A DNA stretch of 64,000 bases from Rhizobium phaseoli. GTDB lineage: Bacteria > Pseudomonadota > Alphaproteobacteria > Rhizobiales > Rhizobiaceae. How positions within the stretch are numbered: the first letter of the stretch is position 1; each line of letters begins with the position of its first letter. The notes beneath the pieces were generated by a model. It saw only the letters and a list, made by a program, of their open reading frames with translations. It was not told where the DNA came from and made no database searches. The stretch covers positions 1-64,000 of the forward strand of contig NZ_WUFT01000020.1 of assembly GCF_010668805.1 (NCBI RefSeq), in the 5' to 3' direction. This document shows, piece by piece, positions 9,139 to 17,003 of this stretch. Made by a program: the position numbers and the translations under genes.

Positions 9139-10106
9139 GCTGCCTGCCCCCCTGCATCGGTCTGCTTTTGCCACCAGGCAACGAGATCACGAAGCCCTTG
9201 CTCCATGGAGATCTCCGCCTTGAAGCCGAGGAGCCGCTCGGCCTTGCTGATATCGGCAAGGCGACGGGTTACGCCGTTGACCGTGCGGGCTTCCTTGTGC
9301 TCCGGCTCCAGTGAAGAACCCATAATGTCGCTCAGCATCCTTGCGAGTTCCAGCAGGCTTATTTCCTTGCCGCTCGCAACGTTGAACACCTCGTCCGTAA
9401 CATCGCTTTTCGCGGCCAGAATGTTTGCGCGGGCGATGTCGCGGGCATCGACGAAGTCCATCGTCTGGGTACCGTCTCCATAGATGAGGGGCGGCATTCC
9501 CGCCATCAGACGTTCCATCCAACGGATCAGAACTTCCGTATAGGCGCCATAGACGTCCATGCGCGGCCCGTAAACGTTGAAATAGCGGAGCGCGACATAG
9601 CGCAGGCCGTACATTTCCGCAAAGCTGCGCATCAACCCCTCGTTGAATGTCTTTGCCGCGCCGTAGATCGTCCGGTTATTGTAGGGGTGATGCTCTTCGG
9701 TCGTTGGAAAGCTCTCGGCCAGCCCCAGCACGGAAGCCGAGGAAGCAGCGACCACCTTCGAGACACCTGCCTTGACGGCAGATTCGAGAACGTTGAACGT
9801 GCCCTCCGCAAGGACATCGAAAGCCAGTCGTGGCTCTTCCGCGCATTGCGTGATGCGGATTGCGGCCTGATGAAAGACGATGTCGACGCCTTCGAAGACT
9901 TTTGCCAGAAGCGCTCTGTCGCGGATATCTCCCTCGATGATGTTAACGCACCCGCTGGCTATTGCGGTGCTGAGATTGTCCCGGCGTCCGCGCACGAAAT
10001 TGTCGAGGATGATGATCTCACGCGGTTTTTCCAATGCGACGAGATCGGCAATATGCGACCCGATCAGGCCGGCTCCGCCGGTAATGAGCACCCGTTGATT
10101 TCTCAT
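9135..10106 (-). CDS. NAD-dependent sugar epimerase/dehydratase (extended SDR)
   Basis: A 323-aa extended short-chain dehydrogenase acting on nucleotide sugars. It has the N-terminal dinucleotide-binding motif GGAGLIGSH, an acidic residue after strand 2 (IIILDNF) and the catalytic YGAAK. The substrate-side motifs RYFNVYGPRMD and VDARDIARANI are also present. It resembles UDP-glucose/UDP-GlcNAc 4-epimerases and 4,6-dehydratases, and these cannot be separated by eye. It overlaps the genes on both sides by 4 bp, so it belongs to the amino-sugar operon. It probably makes the substrate, or epimerises the product, of the adjacent aminotransferase. Confidence 0.82.
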   Translation of the reverse strand: MRNQRVLITGGAGLIGSHIADLVALEKPREIIILDNFVRGRRDNLSTAIASGCVNIIEGDIRDRALLAKVFEGVDIVFHQAAIRITQCAEEPRLAFDVLAEGTFNVLESAVKAGVSKVVAASSASVLGLAESFPTTEEHHPYNNRTIYGAAKTFNEGLMRSFAEMYGLRYVALRYFNVYGPRMDVYGAYTEVLIRWMERLMAGMPPLIYGDGTQTMDFVDARDIARANILAAKSDVTDEVFNVASGKEISLLELARMLSDIMGSSLEPEHKEARTVNGVTRRLADISKAERLLGFKAEISMEQGLRDLVAWWQKQTDAGGQAA

Positions 10107-10822
10107 GATCTTCCCTCACGCGACATGTTCGTCATCGGATCATTATCCGAACGCCAACGTATGAATTTCGCAGGTACACCTGCGACAACTGAGAACGGCT
10201 CGACGTCTGAAACGACAACTGCCCCCGCTCCAACGATCGCTCCCTTCCCGATGGTCACACCGGGTAGAATGGTCGCATTCGTCCCAATATCGGCCTCTGC
10301 ACAGATGCGTACCGGCTTGATTTCAAGATCCGTGCAAATGATCGGCACATTCATCGGCAGTGCCGTGTGGGTCGAGCCAAGCACCTTGGCGCCAGGTCCC
10401 CACCCGACGGAATCCTCGATCACCAGATCGCGAGCGTCGAAATAAGCCATCGGCCCAATCCAGACATTGTCGCCGATCTTGCATCGGCCGTCGAAGCGTC
10501 CCTGGATATAGGCCTGGGCGCCAAGGAACACTCCATCGCCGATTTCGAAAGTTTCCGGATGTTTGAAACCGGCGCCGCCTGCAACCTGCAATCCCGTGCC
10601 GCAGCTCCGCGTAATGGCTTTCCAGATGGCTTTTCGCATCAGCGTATCGATGACACCGTCACCAGTGGCGAAACGACCGTAGAGTTCAATCAGGCCAGCG
10701 CGCCCGTACGACTCCCTGAGTTCTTCGGCCAACCCCGCCTGGTAGGCAGGGTCCGCCGGCCTTTCATGACGGCCATGGACCGCCTGCACGACCCGGGCCT
10801 CGCCGGCATGACTAGCTGACAT
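10103..10822 (-). CDS. Left-handed beta-helix acyltransferase
   Basis: A 239-aa protein with a hexapeptide-repeat (LbH) C-terminal half (ADIGTNATILPGVTIGKGAI, VVAGVPAKFIRW). The N-terminal helical section has no recognised domain. The family O- or N-acetylates sugars or sugar nucleotides as trimers, using acetyl-CoA. I chose the ATG at 10822 because GGAG lies about 7 nt upstream; a longer frame exists upstream but would run deep into the preceding aminotransferase gene. The chosen start overlaps the previous stop by 11 bp and the end overlaps the SDR by 4 bp. It may N-acetylate the amino sugar from the downstream SDR-aminotransferase pair, or O-acetylate the polymer. Confidence 0.78.
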   Translation of the reverse strand: MSASHAGEARVVQAVHGRHERPADPAYQAGLAEELRESYGRAGLIELYGRFATGDGVIDTLMRKAIWKAITRSCGTGLQVAGGAGFKHPETFEIGDGVFLGAQAYIQGRFDGRCKIGDNVWIGPMAYFDARDLVIEDSVGWGPGAKVLGSTHTALPMNVPIICTDLEIKPVRICAEADIGTNATILPGVTIGKGAIVGAGAVVVSDVEPFSVVAGVPAKFIRWRSDNDPMTNMSREGRS

Positions 10823-11915
10823 AGGCATACTCCAGCGCGGCGGCCACCTGATCGACGTGCCACGCCGGCATCTCGGGATAGATCGGCAGCGAGAGGACCT
10901 CCCGTGCGGCGACTTCCGAGATTGGGAAATCGCCGGCCTGGTAACCAAGGTCGGCATGGGCCTTCTGCAGGTGAACGGGGATCGGATAGTGCAGCCCGGA
11001 CTGGATGCCCTCAGCGCTCAGCACGCGTTGAAGCTCGTCGCGATCGCGGCTTCTGATGGCATAGACGTGATAGACGTGGCGCCGGTTGGTGATTTCGACA
11101 GGCGTCGTCAAATTCGGCGAACCGCCAAGCAGCAAGGAGTAGCGGCGTCCATGGGCGCGCCGCGCTTCTGTCCAGGCTTCGAGATGCCGGAGCTTGATGC
11201 GCAGGATCGCACCCTGAATGGCATCCATGCGGTAGTTGAAGCCCTTCAGCAGATGGTGATAACGCTGTTCCTGACCCCAGTCGCGCAACATGCGCATCGT
11301 CTTGGCCTGATCGTCGCTGTTCGTGACGACGATACCGCCCTCGCCGCAGGCGCCGAGATTCTTGCCCGGATAGAAGCTGAAACAGCCGGATGCGCCGATG
11401 CTGCCGGCACGCGCGCCTTTGTATTGCGCCCCGTGCGCCTGGCAGGCGTCCTCGATGACCGGTATCCGGTAGTGGTCGGCAATCGCTTTGATCGCGTCCA
11501 TATCGGCCATCTGACCATAGAGATGGACGGGAATAATGGCCTTGGTTCTGGGTGTGATCTTTGCCTCGAGCTGAGCCGGGTCCATCGTCAGCGTCACGGG
11601 CTCGACATCGACGAATACCGGTCGTGCGCCTGCGTAGCAGATCGCCGATACGGTCGCGACGAAGGTAAAAGGCACGGTGATGACTTCATCGCCGGGGCCG
11701 ACGCCTGCCGCCAGCAGCGACAGATGCAGGGCGCTCGTGCCGGTATTGACGGCTATCGCATGTTTGACGTTGCAATAATCCGCGAATTCCTGCTCGAGCC
11801 GGGCGACCTCCTCGCCCAGTATGTATTGCCCCGAGGCGAGCACGCCGAGCACGGCGGCGTCGATTTCGCTCTTGATCGATTGATATTGTGCTTTGAGGTC
11901 CAGGAACGGGATCAT
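10812..11915 (-). CDS. Sugar aminotransferase, WbpE-like
   Basis: A 367-aa PLP-dependent DegT/DnrJ/EryC1/StrS aminotransferase. Motifs include MIPFLDLKAQYQSIKSEID, NTGTSALHLSLLAAGVGPGD, VIEDACQAHGAQYKG and the lysine in FSFYPGKNLGACGEGG. These match the WbpE/WlbC group, which aminates C3 of UDP-2-acetamido-3-oxo-glucuronate. The flanking oxidoreductase (WbpB-like) and acetyltransferase (WbpD-like) support that reading. The start overlaps the oxidoreductase stop by 4 bp. Confidence 0.85.
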   Translation of the reverse strand: MIPFLDLKAQYQSIKSEIDAAVLGVLASGQYILGEEVARLEQEFADYCNVKHAIAVNTGTSALHLSLLAAGVGPGDEVITVPFTFVATVSAICYAGARPVFVDVEPVTLTMDPAQLEAKITPRTKAIIPVHLYGQMADMDAIKAIADHYRIPVIEDACQAHGAQYKGARAGSIGASGCFSFYPGKNLGACGEGGIVVTNSDDQAKTMRMLRDWGQEQRYHHLLKGFNYRMDAIQGAILRIKLRHLEAWTEARRAHGRRYSLLLGGSPNLTTPVEITNRRHVYHVYAIRSRDRDELQRVLSAEGIQSGLHYPIPVHLQKAHADLGYQAGDFPISEVAAREVLSLPIYPEMPAWHVDQVAAALEYAYVS

Positions 11916-12949
11916 GCAATGCGCCTCGCCTCTTCGAGCTCGATGATGCGACCGCGCTGGGCGAGCGACCGGCTTGCGGATTCAAGGATGCGAACAACGC
12001 GCAACCCGGCTTGCCCATCGGTAATGGGCCGCGAATTCTGCTCGATGCAATCGACGAACTGATCCAGTTCGCGTTTCAACGCTTCGGTCATATCGAGCTT
12101 CGGCGCCCACATGTCGCCGCTGCGATAGCCGACCATCATCTGATGCACCTTCTCGCCGTAGGCCTGGGAATTCGGGTTCAGCGTGATGCCCTTGTCGTAA
12201 ACCTTGATCTTTTCGCTGGGCTCCAGATCGTCGTAAACGATCATCTTGTTGCTGCCGCCGATCAGCGTGCGGCGCACCTTGACCGGCGCCAGCCAGTTGA
12301 CGTGGATGTGGGCGATAAGCTTGCTCTCGAAGAAGAGCGTCAGATAGGCGATGTTCTCCGGCTCGCCGAGCACATGGCTCATGCCCGTCGCAGAAACAGC
12401 CACCGGCCTTTCCTGCACAACATGGTCCAGAATGGACAGGTCGTGCACCGCGAGATCCCAGATAACGCTGACATCGTGCTGGAAGAGCCCCAGATTGACC
12501 CGAACCGAGTCGTAGTAATACATGTCGCCCAAGCCGCTTTCGACCAGTTCGCGCATCTTGCGGACGGCGCCCGTGTGGACGAAGGTATGATCCACGGCCA
12601 GCACGAGACGTCTGCGCGCGGCTTCCTCGACCATCCGCGCCGCTTCCTCCGTCGTCGATGCCATCGGCTTTTCGACAAAGACATGCTTCCCGGCCATCAT
12701 CGCCTGCATTGCGAGCTTGAAATGGGTCGAGACCGGGGTTGCGATGGCGATTGCATCCACTTTCGGATCGCGTAGGACTTCCTCGAAATTGTCGGTGATC
12801 GTCACCGCGGGATACCGGCTTTTAACCGCCGCCAACCGTTCGACATTCAGGTCGCAAACTGAAAGGAGCTGCGCGCCGGCCGCTTCCGAGATGTTACGAA
12901 CCAGGTTCGGGCCCCAATACCCATATCCAACAACAGCAATGCCGATCAT
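11912..12949 (-). CDS. Gfo/Idh/MocA oxidoreductase, WbpB-like
   Basis: A 345-aa NAD-dependent oxidoreductase. The Rossmann start is VVGYGYWGPNLVRN, followed by the family signature EKPMA and a VDHTFVHTGAV segment. In the WbpB/WlbA group the enzyme oxidises C3 of UDP-GlcNAcA ahead of transamination. The ATG at 12949 has a perfect GGAGGA 6 nt upstream and overlaps the previous stop (ATGA); a GTG at 12964 is less likely. With the WbpD-like and WbpE-like genes on either side it forms a compact UDP-diacetamido-glucuronate module. The preceding UDP-GlcNAc 6-dehydrogenase (WbpA) is not in the window. Confidence 0.85.
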   Translation of the reverse strand: MIGIAVVGYGYWGPNLVRNISEAAGAQLLSVCDLNVERLAAVKSRYPAVTITDNFEEVLRDPKVDAIAIATPVSTHFKLAMQAMMAGKHVFVEKPMASTTEEAARMVEEAARRRLVLAVDHTFVHTGAVRKMRELVESGLGDMYYYDSVRVNLGLFQHDVSVIWDLAVHDLSILDHVVQERPVAVSATGMSHVLGEPENIAYLTLFFESKLIAHIHVNWLAPVKVRRTLIGGSNKMIVYDDLEPSEKIKVYDKGITLNPNSQAYGEKVHQMMVGYRSGDMWAPKLDMTEALKRELDQFVDCIEQNSRPITDGQAGLRVVRILESASRSLAQRGRIIELEEARRIA

Positions 12950-13452
12950 CGCATTCCTCCCCACGCTTGCATGTTAACTGACCGGTCATGAACGCGACCG
13001 GTGACTCTCGCCGGAACGCCGGCAACAATTGCGCCGTCAGGCACATCCTTGGTTACAACCGCGCCGGCGCCGACTTGTGCGGCCTCTCCGATGGTCACGC
13101 CAGGCAGAATGGTGGCGTTGCTGCCGATCGACGCGTGGCGCTTGACCAGAGTGGGGATAACAACCCAGTCGGCCTCTGTCTGAAGACTGCCGTCCGAATT
13201 GACGGCGCGCGGGTAGGTATCATTGGTGAACATCACCCCGTGGCCGATAAAAACGCCGTCCTCCAGCGTCACGCCTTCACAGAGGAAGGAATGGCTGGAG
13301 ATCTTGCAGTCTTTTCCGACGAGAACGTTTTTCTGGATTTCGACGAACGTGCCGATGCGCGTTCCCGCGCCGATCGTGCAGCCGTAGAGATTGACAAGAT
13401 CCCGATGGTGGATAACGCAGCCGTCACCCAGGTTGACGTTCGATGCAATCAT
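12946..13452 (-). CDS. Acetyltransferase, WbpD-like hexapeptide protein
   Basis: A 168-aa LbH acetyltransferase. Features typical of WbpD/WlbB are VTLEDGVFIGHGVMFTNDTY, the late segment IGSNATILPGVTIGEAA and the end motif IVAGVPARV. The family N-acetylates C3 of UDP-2-acetamido-3-amino-glucuronate. I took the ATG at 13452; a TTG at 13521 would add 23 residues of poor quality. It is the first gene of the six-gene minus-strand operon and reads out of the 560-bp AT-rich region. Known WbpD proteins are near 190 aa, so this one is slightly short. Confidence 0.8.
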   Translation of the reverse strand: MIASNVNLGDGCVIHHRDLVNLYGCTIGAGTRIGTFVEIQKNVLVGKDCKISSHSFLCEGVTLEDGVFIGHGVMFTNDTYPRAVNSDGSLQTEADWVVIPTLVKRHASIGSNATILPGVTIGEAAQVGAGAVVTKDVPDGAIVAGVPARVTGRVHDRSVNMQAWGGMR

Positions 13453-14016
13453 CCCAACTCGCCCCCTACTCCTCACACACCCTGATTTGGGTGAAACCAA
13501 CAATCGCAAGAATGCATCCAAGGTTTCATTTCGTCAGAGCAAATATTTCCTTCCCTTCAAAAAGAATTGTTTTCTTCATTTTAGTAAAGAAACAAAACGT
13601 TGAAGTTCATTCACCTAAAGGCGTATCTGCGTACGAAAATTGGATGACCATCGCATGCGAACGTCTAAGGCCACCGATCATCAGCAGCGATAGGTCACGC
13701 ACCGATCGATCCTGACCCTGCACGTCGAAGACGTGCATAGTTTACATGGGTTTAGAGAGTCCAATTGAATATTGCTAGCAACCTCATGGATCGACATACA
13801 AATGAATTAGACACAGATCGATCAGTTTCAACGATGCGAGCATTTGTGTCTATTCAGGGAACTTATGTGTTGGGGTAACCACTATTAATTAGTTTAACAT
13901 CCCCGGAACTGTGTTATTAAATTAGCACTTCTGGTAATTAAACTCCCCTATTTACAGAGGAGTTTTACATTCGACTTTGAAGTACCGCGTAAAAAAAGGA
14001 CTGGGAGGATGGGGCA
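13453..14016. promoter_or_regulatory. AT-rich divergent control region
   Basis: A 564-bp non-coding stretch, clearly more AT-rich than its neighbours, between the amino-sugar operon (leftward) and the LuxR-type regulator (rightward). It contains an inverted repeat TGCACGTC-GAA-GACGTGCA (13719-13737). A hairpin AAACTCC...GGAGTTT follows at 13940-13965, in the leader of the regulator. Promoters for both directions should lie here. I could not assign -35/-10 boxes with confidence. Confidence 0.55.
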
Positions 14017-14778
14017 TTGGATACAATAAATATAAGCCACAGGCAGGAAAACATATCTCTCCCGTTAGAGATAGAAGATGGTTCGACTGCGTTTGCCGGA
14101 CGGTCAAAGTCAAAGCAATCGCTCGTCATTCTTGACAAAAGGGAACTTGACCGGCACTGCCTTGCGCAATGCATGGCCGCCAACACGGCTGATTTCACGA
14201 TTCTGGCGTTCGGATCGATTGAAGAGTGGAAGCAAAAGCGTGAAGAATATCCTCCGCTTTCGGCAATCCTCTTGAACGTCGGTGGCAAGACGGTCGACGA
14301 CCCCGTCGTTTCGGAGCAGATCAAGAGTCTTTCGTCGGAATTCTTGTCGACACCGGTCATCGTATTGTCCGATAGTGACGACTTCGCCCAGATCGTGAGG
14401 GCGATTGATTACGGAGCCAAGGGTTACATACCTGCCTCCGTCAGCATTAGCGTCTGCATGGAGCTGATTGCGCTATCGGTAGCAGGAGGACTTTTCGTGC
14501 CTGCAAGCGCCCTGTTCGCCATGCGTCACTTGCTGCAGTCGAACAACCCGACAACGCACCCGCTGGCCGGGATCTTCACGGATCGCCAGGCCGAAGTCGT
14601 GGCGGCACTGCGGCGCGGAAAGGCGAACAAGATCATTGCCTATGAGCTCAACCTGCGAGAAAGCACCGTCAAGGTGCACGTTCGCAACATCATGAAAAAG
14701 GTCAAGGCAACCAACAGGACGGAAGTCGTGTTCAAGCTTAACGACCTGTTCCAGAGTGGAATTCCGGCGTTAGCGTGA
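14017..14778 (+). CDS. Orphan LuxR/NarL-type regulator with degenerate receiver
   Basis: A 253-aa DNA-binding protein. Residues about 35-160 have a receiver-like fold, but the expected phospho-acceptor aspartate is replaced (ILLNVGGK) and the conserved lysine region reads GAKGYIPAS. Phosphorylation is therefore unlikely. The C-terminal GerE/LuxR helix-turn-helix is intact (FTDRQAEVVAALRRGKANK, ESTVKVHVRNIMKKV). The start is a TTG at 14017, preceded by GGGAGGA at good spacing; no better ATG is available. No histidine kinase lies nearby. Its position in the centre of the polysaccharide cluster, beside a long control region, makes it the likely local regulator of these genes (inference). Confidence 0.85.
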   Translation: MDTINISHRQENISLPLEIEDGSTAFAGRSKSKQSLVILDKRELDRHCLAQCMAANTADFTILAFGSIEEWKQKREEYPPLSAILLNVGGKTVDDPVVSEQIKSLSSEFLSTPVIVLSDSDDFAQIVRAIDYGAKGYIPASVSISVCMELIALSVAGGLFVPASALFAMRHLLQSNNPTTHPLAGIFTDRQAEVVAALRRGKANKIIAYELNLRESTVKVHVRNIMKKVKATNRTEVVFKLNDLFQSGIPALA

Positions 14779-14847
14779 ATAATACGCTGTAATGATACTA
14801 TGGCTTTGACAAATCTTTTCTTGTAACCACGTTCTTGCTCAAATCAC

Positions 14848-14886
14848 CCCGGTGCCGCGAATGCGTCACCGGGTCTTCTTATTCCT
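14848..14886 (+). terminator. Rho-independent terminator after the LuxR gene
   Basis: A 7-bp perfect stem (CCCGGTG / CACCGGG, 14848-14854 and 14867-14873) with a 12-nt loop is followed by the T-rich run TCTTCTTATTCC. It lies about 70 bp after the regulator stop. It could serve the convergent glycosyltransferase operon only weakly, because the T-run is on the plus strand. Confidence 0.6.
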
Positions 14887-15000
14887 CTTCTTATTCAAGG
14901 GCGATCTGTTCCGCTTCCCGCGATTTTGGCATGAGTAGCAATCGGGCGCTCAACCACGGCCTGTTTTTCGGATGAACTGACCCAGCCCGGTCCTGCCCCT

Positions 15001-16071
15001 TCATGCTGCAACTCTTCGCCGCACAGAATTCAAGGCATACCAGCATTTTGGCCCGATCGTTTGCTTGCAAACCAACTTGATCCAGGGCAACGAATTTCGC
15101 ACCTCAGGAGAAACCTCCAGTGCGAAACGCTGAATAGCCACGGCCGTCGCAACGTCGAAGTTGTTGAATGCAATACCGGCCTGCTGAAGTGCCTGTCTTC
15201 CGAGATCTCTGGCAAGAAAGCGTCGCAACATCTCATCTTTCCCGAGGCTATCGGCCGCTTGGTTAAACAGCATATCAAAAGCCATTTTTCTTTGCAGAAG
15301 GTCGGAGAGGATATTTTCTCCATAGTATTGCAGGGACATATTCGAAGCATGCTGGCGATAGACTGCTTGATCGGCATTGATGAACCCTACGCCGGCATGT
15401 GATGCGAGCCGCAGCCACATTTCCATATCGCCGGCATGCGGCAGTTCCTTGCGGTAGCCGCCCACCTGCTTTTGCAGCGCCGTCCTCACAACAGCGGTCG
15501 CCGTTGGAACGAGATTGCGCGCTCCACTCAACTGCATGAATTGCCGACCGGACAAGATCTGCATGGGGTGCACGTAGTTTTCGCCGAGAGGATCAGCGCG
15601 CTTGCTCATGGTGCCATCTGGCTCCGCGATGATCGCGTTCCCGAACGCCAACCCTACATCCGGATAATTTCGCATCAGCTCCGCTGCGCGATCCAGCGCG
15701 CCCGGCAGAAGATAATCATCCGCAGAAAGAAGCAGGAATAAGTCACCGCCTGCCCAATCGATCCCCTCATTATAGGTGGCGATGTGCCGCATGTTTGCCG
15801 CGTGCCGCCGATAAGTGACCCGCGTGTCACGGGCTGCCAGGACCATTCCGACCTCCGACGTATTGTCCGGCGAGCAGTCGTCTATAATGAGCACGCGCAC
15901 ATCGACGCCCGTCTGCGAGAGGACGCTTTCAACGCATTCCTGCAAGAAATGGGCATAATTGTAGCAGGGAATTACGACATCAACACGTTGCAAACTTCTT
16001 CCTCCGTGCGCACAGCGCCACTCTTGGTTCAACGAGGGATTAAGGGGCTCGACAAGACTGTCAGCACTCAT
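15001..16071 (-). CDS. Glycosyltransferase family 2
   Basis: A 356-aa GT-A fold glycosyltransferase. It has DVVIPCYNYAHFLQECVES, the nucleotide-binding segment VLIIDDCSPDNTSEV, a degenerate DXD-like LLLSADDYLLPGALD and a C-terminal acceptor region. The ATG at 16071 overlaps the stop of the upstream glycosyltransferase (ATGA), so the two are translated together. It is predicted to add one sugar of the repeat unit on the cytoplasmic face. Donor and linkage cannot be read from sequence. Confidence 0.85.
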   Translation of the reverse strand: MSADSLVEPLNPSLNQEWRCAHGGRSLQRVDVVIPCYNYAHFLQECVESVLSQTGVDVRVLIIDDCSPDNTSEVGMVLAARDTRVTYRRHAANMRHIATYNEGIDWAGGDLFLLLSADDYLLPGALDRAAELMRNYPDVGLAFGNAIIAEPDGTMSKRADPLGENYVHPMQILSGRQFMQLSGARNLVPTATAVVRTALQKQVGGYRKELPHAGDMEMWLRLASHAGVGFINADQAVYRQHASNMSLQYYGENILSDLLQRKMAFDMLFNQAADSLGKDEMLRRFLARDLGRQALQQAGIAFNNFDVATAVAIQRFALEVSPEVRNSLPWIKLVCKQTIGPKCWYALNSVRRRVAA

Positions 16072-16877
16072 GTTTTGGCGCCGAGATAAGAGGTGGGAGA
16101 AAGCCTTGACAGCGCATATTGGCCGACCAGCTTTGCTACCGTGCGGCGCCTGAGCGGAAAGCCGAAATCCTGCCAGATGCGCCAGCGGTCCCGAGCCGGG
16201 AGAGACTTGAACCAGTGGTATGGCTGGTCGGTGAATGCGAGGGTCTTGCTGCCCGCAGGAACAGGCTCTCCCATTTTCTTGTAGTCGGTTTCCCACGTCG
16301 TGCGGTAGCATACCGTCGCGGTCGGCTCATGAGAGCACGACAGCCGAGAACTCCGGATCGAACTCCAATATACGGAATCTCCGACTGGATAGAGTTCCCT
16401 CGGCATGTGAGCCCAGCGCGCAATGATCGGCAGGGCCGGTCGCGTGAGAAATAAGCAGTTCGTATCCACGTGCGTACGGCCGTCGCTCTTTTTATCGTCG
16501 AACATATAGCTGCCGTCCGCGCGGTGCATCGAACGTCTCGATGTGCAAACCGCAGCACCGGTACGGCGGTGAAGTTCGAGCAGGCGCTGAATGTGATCGG
16601 GTCTGTACCAGTTGTCCGCATCGAGAAACGCCACCGCGTCATAGCCTTGGGCGAAGGCGCTGAGGCTGCCGATCACGCGAGCCATGTTGCCGGCGTCGCC
16701 GTGAGCATTCGGCAGGGTAAAATGTTTTGCGCGCCAGCCACCGACGATCGCGTTCGGAAATCCGTCGGCAACAAAGACGTGGTCGCATGCAACGGTTTGG
16801 TCGAGAACGCTCGCCCGGCACTGCTCAAGGAGCTCGTAAGGCTCCTTGTAGTATGGCGTAATAACAGCAATGCGCAT
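16068..16877 (-). CDS. Glycosyltransferase, GT2-like
   Basis: A 269-aa GT-A type transferase starting MRIAVITPYYKEPYELLEQC, with the metal-binding motif in AVAFLDADNWYRPDHI. The protein is short, and the C-terminal part is rich in aromatic and basic residues without recognisable membrane helices. It precedes the 15001-16071 transferase with a 4-bp overlap. A 126-bp gap separates it from the UDP-xylose synthase gene upstream. Confidence 0.8.
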   Translation of the reverse strand: MRIAVITPYYKEPYELLEQCRASVLDQTVACDHVFVADGFPNAIVGGWRAKHFTLPNAHGDAGNMARVIGSLSAFAQGYDAVAFLDADNWYRPDHIQRLLELHRRTGAAVCTSRRSMHRADGSYMFDDKKSDGRTHVDTNCLFLTRPALPIIARWAHMPRELYPVGDSVYWSSIRSSRLSCSHEPTATVCYRTTWETDYKKMGEPVPAGSKTLAFTDQPYHWFKSLPARDRWRIWQDFGFPLRRRTVAKLVGQYALSRLSPTSYLGAKT

Positions 16878-17003
16878 GCTTCATGTCCTCAGTGTTTTGC
16901 GGCGATTTGCATGTCCGACGGTCGCCGCTCTTCGTGCAAACCGTGGTTTGGGGGCTCGGTTCATTGAAAGAACCGAGCCTTGATTTTCGCTTTGCCGTTC
17001 TGT

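Noticed and set aside
10857..12062. Open frame of 401 codons on the plus strand opposite the WbpE-like gene
   Set aside because: It is an antisense shadow; the minus-strand aminotransferase motifs and ATGA junctions are decisive.
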